Of a stretch of DNA of 64,000 nucleotides, positions 58,304 to 64,000 are shown in pieces (the first letter of the stretch is position 1; each line of letters opens with the position of its first letter). The position numbers were made by a program, and so were the translations under genes. The notes below the pieces were generated by a model. It had not been told where the DNA came from. It saw nothing but the letters and a program-made list of their open reading frames with translations, and made no database searches. The DNA is from Fremontodendron californicum (Eukaryota; Streptophyta; Magnoliopsida; Malvales; Malvaceae). Where the stretch lies: assembly GCA_030761205.1 (NCBI GenBank), contig JAULJL010000004.1, positions 20,433,172 to 20,497,171 on the forward strand, in the 5' to 3' direction.

Positions 58304-58952
58304 GGCTTCTTGCAATTGGCTAGCCAATCACCTCCTAGCCTTCCTCATTAAGGTGGGTTCCTATTGGCTAGCCAATCCTCTTCATTCTTACTCTCCAAGT
58401 TGGCTTCCTATTGGCTCTTCAATGCCAACTCATGTCCTCCCTTAGTGAGTCATGTCCTCCCCCTAATGACTCATTTATTTTATTACTAGATTGCTATTTC
58501 AATTTCCAATCTTACCCTCCTTTCTTCCATTTAATTTCCATTCTACTTTAGGCTATTTCCACTTTTTTCCTCCAACTTTTCACTTATTTCTTATTCACCC
58601 TCCACCATTTTTCAAACTACTTTTCTTTTCAATTACAACCTTCAATCACCTAATTCCAACTTAATTCCTCTTAATTTTTTCATTCTTCCAATTTTCTCCA
58701 CCACTTTCCAAATTGTGGCTTTCCAATTATCAAAATTGCCTTTTCACCATCCAATTTTCCATTTTAATCTTTATTTTTCCAAGGTTGACTTTTTCCAACT
58801 TTGACTTTTCCAACTTTGATTTTTTAAACTTTGACTTACTCAACGCAAAGCGTCAAAACCGAATCACGATATTAAGGGAAATTTTAGAAGCTCGGGGGGT
58901 TTGAAGGAAAATTATGCTTTTTAAGGGGTCCAGACAAAATTAGGTGTCTATA
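58304..58952 (-). mobile_element. Element D 5' LTR, segment 3 (5' end of LTR)
   Basis: After GGCTT the D LTR resumes and runs to GGTGTCTATA. Its sense start TATAGACACCTAATTTTGTC matches the start of the A-family LTRs. AAAGTCAA phrases follow, as in A near 1440. There is also a CTATTGGCTAGCCAAT repeat near 58313 and 58361. No PPT precedes it on the sense strand, fitting a 5' LTR. It is non-coding and pyrimidine-rich. Confidence 0.78.
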
Positions 58953-59135
58953 ATAAAAAAATAAGCATATTAGTCGTAGTGACTACACAGCAAAAATAAA
59001 GCTGCAACTGAGCAATCAAAACATGCTCTCACAAAGGCATGCTTCTAGTAGACCTTATAAACAACAGAGTAGAAGACACTAGTGGTAGACCTGAGCTTGG
59101 TCACTTTATAACTACCTTCAGGCCTGGGGGGCAAT
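58953..59135 (+). mobile_element. Element H internal tail with polypurine tract
   Basis: A short piece ending GGCCTGGGGGGCAAT (59121-59135), a good polypurine tract next to an LTR start. It is the 3' end of another LTR retrotransposon on the plus strand. D probably inserted into it at 58952. No coding sequence is recognised. Confidence 0.6.
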
Positions 59136-59582
59136 TGTTACACCCATTTTGTACAAAGTTAAAGCCCAATGCCAAGTCAAGCCCAAGAAGCCCATTAGCC
59201 TGGGACCATCAGCTACACCCTCCAAAAGGAATGACATTTTCCCCTATACAATCTGGTCACACAGGACAAACGCGGGCAGGCAGTTACAATAGTTGACAGG
59301 TACGAGACCAGGCGGGCAGCTCCAGATCGCCTTGACCTAAGGTATAAAAGGTGTGAGGTAAGCGGAAAAAAAAGGTTAGGTTCTGCTTTTCTTATCTCCT
59401 TCCTTGCTCTGCTCTCTTCTCTATTAGAGTCCTTGCTGACTTAAGCATCGGAGCGTGCCCCGTCATAACTCCAGCGCCCTTTTGACCTCTGTCTCTATTT
59501 CAGGTCCTGCTCTACAACCCTCCAGCTCCTCTTCCACTAAAAAGTCACCTTCCAGCCTAAAACACCATCAACAGACTTGACA
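59136..59582 (+). repeat. 3' LTR of element H
   Basis: It starts TGTTACACCC and probably ends at GACTTGACA (59582), though the 3' end could be a few bases later. A TATA box, GGTATAAAAGG, lies at 59341-59351, followed by a pyrimidine-rich leader. The GACTTAAGCATCGGAG phrase is common in plant Ty3/gypsy LTRs. No second copy is in the window. Confidence 0.6.
59342..59351 (+). promoter_or_regulatory. TATA box in the H LTR
   Basis: GTATAAAAGG, in the middle of the LTR and followed by CT-rich sequence, fits a core promoter. Confidence 0.6.
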
Positions 59583-59869
59583 ACAACAAGAGCTTCCTGC
59601 AAGTATATAAAATCACTTCTGGAATCAAAAGTCAACTAATGACATTACATTTTAAAACCAAAAAGAGACAGCAAAAGATGAAAAGGGGAGAAACTGAGGA
59701 GATAAGGGACGATCAGGGCTGCTAACCGGACAAGCAGAGAGGCGAAAAATAATTGGAAGGGCGGTATGTGGTTGGGGAGGCAGTGAGGGCTGGGAAGGTT
59801 GGGGAAAAGAGGGAGAGAAGAGGAGAAAGAAAGAAAAGTGAAGCGTTAAGTGAAGAATTCTTTACCAAT
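59583..59869. other. Purine-rich sequence, no gene seen
   Basis: Strongly A/G-rich from about 59660 to 59850 (GGGAGAGAAGAGGAGAAAGA). It could belong to the CACTA-like element into which H may have inserted. No open frame or RNA gene is apparent. Confidence 0.4.
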
Positions 59870-60444
59870 GAAAATTTTCATCCTTTACCGACAGAAACAA
59901 TTCTGTCGTTAAAAGAATTTTGAATAGATATCGCCACTTTTTTTAAAATAATTTAAATACTTTTAGATTTTTACGGACTGTATTAACCTGTTGTTAAAGG
60001 TCAATACCGACGGAATCAATATTAATTAAGAAAAATTCATTTCTTTTTTATTTATTTTCTAAAAATGATTTTTTAGACAGAAATTCGGTTGGTAAAAGCA
60101 ATCTCCCACGAAACATTAATTGTTATTACTGACGGTAATTATTTTCTTCTTTAATTTATTTCTTAAAAATACTATTATCGATGGAAATTTCGTCTGTAAA
60201 AGTCTTTCCCTATGGATATTTTTATCGATGAAAAATAAAGTCGGTAATAATCCTTCATTTCCATCACTAAATCTTGGCGGGAACATTCCCGTCATAAATT
60301 ACGTTGCAAAAGCCCTTTAAATTCGTCCCTAAAATCATTCTCCCACCCAAAAAAATTTCGTAAGTAAAAGTCCCAAATTCCGTGGGAAAAACTTACTTCT
60401 TCCACACACAAAAATCCGTGAGAAAAATCAATTTTCTTGTGGTG
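59870..60444 (-). mobile_element. End of a CACTA-like DNA transposon
   Basis: The minus strand starts at 60444 with CACCACAAGAAAATTGATTT, close to the CACTACAAGAAAA terminus of plant En/Spm-CACTA elements. Inward lie many short subterminal motifs in both directions, such as TACCGACGGAAT, TCGTCTGTAAAAG, CTGACGGTAA and TTTCGTAAGTAAAAG, which are typical transposase-binding arrays. The other terminus is not in the window, and no transposase is present. Confidence 0.65.
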
Positions 60445-61024
60445 AAAGTGTATATTAATCAAAATTTGTATTAACATGTAAAGTTTATTCATATGCAAAT
60501 TATATTAAATTAATATAAAGTTTTTTTTTAATGTTAATATAAAATTAATACTACGAAGATAAACTAATTTAATATAAAACTTTAACTCGTTTCTATTTTA
60601 GATTTTTGAAGATAAATTAATTTAATATAAACTTTTAACTTTTTTTTATTTATTACCAAATGAATCTATTTAACAAAAAGAATGGCATTAAATTTTTTAC
60701 TCACAAATTGGATAAATTTTATTAATAACTCAATTCAACAAAAGTATTTTAACAAAATTAAACTTCTTAATTATAAATTGGATAACTTTTATGAGTAATA
60801 AAAAAAATATTACAATAACTATTTAGAAATATAGTGAACAATAATGATCATTTTCGTCAATTTAAAAGATTTTTCACATTCGTGCTTTTATATAAGTCAT
60901 TGTGCCACATGCATTGCACATGCTTTTATATAAGTGATTGTGTCATATGCGTTGCACGTGATTTTACACTTTAATTATCTTATACTTGTTAAATAATTTC
61001 TGTTTAATAATAAAAAGGATTATG
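60445..61024. other. AT-rich intergenic DNA
   Basis: No gene is seen. A 38-bp block starting TGCTTTTATATAAG is duplicated in tandem at 60883-60920 and 60921-60960. The stretch 60459-60870 resembles 63030-63305. Confidence 0.5.
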
Positions 61025-61237
61025 TAGACCTGACAATACTGGACACGGCACGATTACACAACACGAACACGACACTAAAAAAATATGAATACGACACGAA
61101 TACACGAATGTCTCAAAATCTATTTAATACGAATTATTAACATATCAAAGTTTATATAAATATAAAATACCTTAAACACGATTATGATACGACAAAATAC
61201 ATGATCACGACACTAGATACACAAATTACCAAGTCTA
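61025..61237. mobile_element. MITE-like repeat with imperfect inverted ends
   Basis: The ends are TAGACCTGACAAT (61025-61037) and, reverse-complemented, TAGACTTGGTAAT (61225-61237). The interior is rich in ACACGAACACGACAC phrases, a common dispersed repeat type in plants. It is non-coding; the family is not named here. Confidence 0.45.
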
Positions 61238-63400
61238 GGACTATGGAAACAGTTATCACATTACATACCATAATTATCCGAATTTTTTTTTTAAGAAATG
61301 CAAGCAATCTTAACTCTCTGTAAACCAAACATCTAACAGTTACATAAATAAACCTTTAGTAAAAGATTACATGATAAAAAATATATATTTTGTAGCAAGT
61401 TATTTGACATGCTTTTTAGATGATAAAATATCCATTTATCAAAAAAAAAAATTAAAAAAAAAAAAAGATAATTAGTATGGACAATTTTTTTATGAATTGA
61501 TTAAATCTTGTAAAAATGAAAGATTCTTCAAAATGTTATAAGATTACGTAATTTCACCTCTGTAGCCTAATACACATTTATATATTTGTTTCAATATTTT
61601 AAGTCCATTGACAAATAGCAATACTAATATGTTATGGCTAAATAGCTTTAAAAATAAATCATTACACTGATAATATTAATCAATTAACCAACAAAAAATG
61701 ATGTAAAATAAACCAAACCCTTAATATAAAATAAAACCAATAAAAAAATCAAAAGTAATAAGGTAAGACACTAAAACAAATAGAGAAAATGATGAAACTC
61801 TTTACCTTTAAACAAATTGTAATATTTTTCATGGATGATAACACTATTGTTTTAAAAAAATTAACTTATCTCCAAAGTATAAAATTTTTACTCTAAAACC
61901 TAACGCCACTTTTGTAGGATAAAAAGTAAAAACTATATTAAATCGTATTAATTTTGACAATTTCAATATTCTAAAAAATTAATGAAGTCTTTGGTAGAAG
62001 TAAATTAAAACTATAGTAGGGTGATAACTTATAAGCCAATCATGATAGATAATAAATACTTGAAAAATAATCCATCATTCATTAATTGACACTAATTTAA
62101 GTAAATTATAAGATTGATAAAATAAAATAAAAAATAATCAATAGTGTAAAATAAAAGAAATTCATAAATTTTAAATGAAAAAAATAAAATATTATTTTAT
62201 TATATTATATATAGATATATTACCAATCAATTTGTTCCACTAGCAAAATGACTGTCTCAAATTTCTTGGAAGGTGCAAACTCATTAACAATGCAAATGTT
62301 TAATAATTCTTTTATTGAAAGGGGCAAGCACATTAATAATCTAATATGTGATACATTGAAATATGTTAAATAAGATGTCACTACATCTGTTTATATAAAT
62401 ATATATATATATATATCATAATAAAAATACTAATTAAAAAGAAATACTATGAGAATATAAGTTAAAAATCATTATAAAACATTTGAAAAAAATTAAAACA
62501 ATTTATCTTGAGTAATTTGACCACGACTATAATTTAAGTCGTTGGAAAATTATTATCATGCCAACCAAATGAATAAAAAAAAAAAAACCATGAGCATTTA
62601 TCCATTTAGAAAAATAATAATAAGCTCTCAAACCTTTTCCACACCTTATGTGATGAATATATTAAAATCAAAAGTTGACATAATATATATATATATATAT
62701 ATATATATAATAACATGAAATTTAGCTACTTAGTAAATCCTAACTTTGCAATTGTTGTTTGATAAAATTTAACTATTTAAAAGTTCTACAAATAATTTAA
62801 TTGTTAAAAGCATTATGATCTAAAATGTTCTAATAATTATTTTTTTCTAAAACAATCTATCATGATATTAAAATTTTCAATAATAAATTTTATTAATATT
62901 TATAATACAAAATCATAAATAAAAAAGAAATAAATCTTAGTAATATTTATAATATAAAATATTTATATTATAAAAAACTTATTTATTTATTAAAATTTAT
63001 ATATTGAGTATAAAATTACATATTATATAAATAATAAAAATTTGCATTAACATCTAAAATTAGATTAATATAATTTATTTATTTTTACTTTTTAAGATTA
63101 AAGAAATTATAATTTTGAAGATAAAATAATTCAATATAAATTTTACTTTTTTTATTTATTATCAAATCAATCCATTTATCTAAAATCTTTTTATAGAATT
63201 AAAATTCTTATTTATAAATTGGAAAATTTTTATTAATAATAAAAAAAAAATTAAAATGACAAATTAGTAATATAATGAACAAGAATGAGCATTTCATAAT
63301 TTTTTATATGATTACAAAATATGTAAAGCTAATTAATTATATATTAGTGTAAATGGATCCTCTTTTATATATATATATAGGTAAAACTCATTAGAGCTAA
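61238..63400. other. AT-rich intergenic DNA with TA microsatellites
   Basis: No gene is seen. TA microsatellites lie at 62397-62416, 62685-62709 and 63366-63379. The part 63030-63305 is a diverged copy of 60459-60870. Confidence 0.55.
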
Positions 63401-64000
63401 GCTATGCAAATGAAAGTAACTCTTATTGATATGTACTGTACCAAATTTTAGTTAAAAAAGGATATCCAGCTTAGGAAATTGAATGAGGTGAGAAAGTGAC
63501 TTCAGGGAATGAATGGACTACTATTTTGTCCCTTGTTGAACAGCCGTGTAAAAAAAAAAAAAAATTGATTTGATTTGAAGTCCAAGCCCAACCTACTTAA
63601 GGTGGAATGCGCTCTGTATCAGAATAACACAGCCATGACCATGACAGGCAAATGGCTCCTACAATGGACCGTCAATCATTATCATGGGATATTGATTAAC
63701 GGTAACTCACCTTTATTCGCACTACTATATATAGAGTCATAAAAGTGAGGAAAAAGAGGCTTGCGCGTCAATGGCCCCACTAACCAGGTCTTCGGTCTCA
63801 ACATCGCATTGGCTTTCATTTTTCTCCTAGGTAATAATCATCAATCCTACTCGCGCAAGCTTTGCAATAGGAAAAAAGAAACAGAAAACAAACTATATCC
63901 AAATTATACTAGTTTGGTCTCTCTCCCTAGCAGTGTGATTTTTCATAGATATTCTCTTGATATATGTTTTCGAATTTTTTATTTTTCTTAAAATATTTGT
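63401..64000 (+). promoter_or_regulatory. Possible host promoter and first exon
   Basis: Base composition becomes less AT-rich. CTATATATAGAG at 63724-63735 is a fair TATA box, and ATGGCC at 63771 lies about 45 bases downstream, with a stop after 19 codons and a donor-like AGGTAATA at 63829-63836. A gene might start here and continue beyond the window, but I recognise no protein. The 76-codon frame from 63761 starts at TTG and is not convincing. Confidence 0.25.

Overview
This window is plant nuclear DNA, most likely eudicot, made almost entirely of nested LTR retrotransposons. The evidence is Athila-type and Tat/Ogre-type Ty3/gypsy proteins, primer binding sites for plant tRNAs, very long AT-rich LTRs and a CACTA-like transposon end. 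I see no confident host gene, no rRNA or tRNA gene, and nothing prokaryotic. Most boundaries were placed by matching LTR copies, 5-bp target site duplications (TSDs), primer binding sites (PBS) and polypurine tracts (PPT) by eye.

Layout, left to right. Element A (Tat/Ogre, + strand) runs in from the left edge: a decayed gag tail (1-450), non-coding internal DNA, a solo LTR of the same family inserted at 1283-6743 (TSD GTGAT), a 56-bp minisatellite, a PPT and a 3' LTR (9534-14689). A sits in G, an Athila-like LTR fragment (14690-15186). G abuts the PBS remnant and LTR of D, a Tat/Ogre element on the - strand. D's LTR is cut into three pieces (15196-15460, 25065-27341, 58304-58952) by two large insertions. 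The first is E (15461-25064, TSD CCCCA), an Athila-lineage element with only a broken gag-protease region; its 3' LTR holds F (15697-18256, TSD CTAGG), a 2.56-kb chromovirus deletion derivative. The second is C (27342-58303, TSD GGCTT), an Athila element in the rare form LTR-internal-LTR-internal-LTR. The left internal copy of C is interrupted by B (31950-42752, TSD GGCAT), a 10.8-kb non-autonomous Tat/Ogre element. Right of D lie the tail and 3' LTR of H (58953 to about 59582), a CACTA-like end (to 60444), and about 3.5 kb of AT-rich DNA with a MITE-like repeat and a possible promoter at the right edge.

The most notable content is in C. Its right copy has an intact 1755-residue Gag-Pol with all catalytic motifs visible, and its three 1444-bp LTRs differ at only a few positions, so it is young. 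Downstream of pol, the right copy carries an extra reading frame resembling the basic, cysteine-rich nucleic-acid-binding proteins of carlavirus-like plant RNA viruses, broken by one in-frame TGA. The left copy lacks a 441-bp stretch containing most of this frame.

The nests also give natural comparisons. B shows the uninterrupted form of the A sequence hit by the solo LTR. A and B carry unrelated tandem repeats in the same 3' region. C and E share two stem-loops near their 3' ends whose arms differ by paired substitutions.
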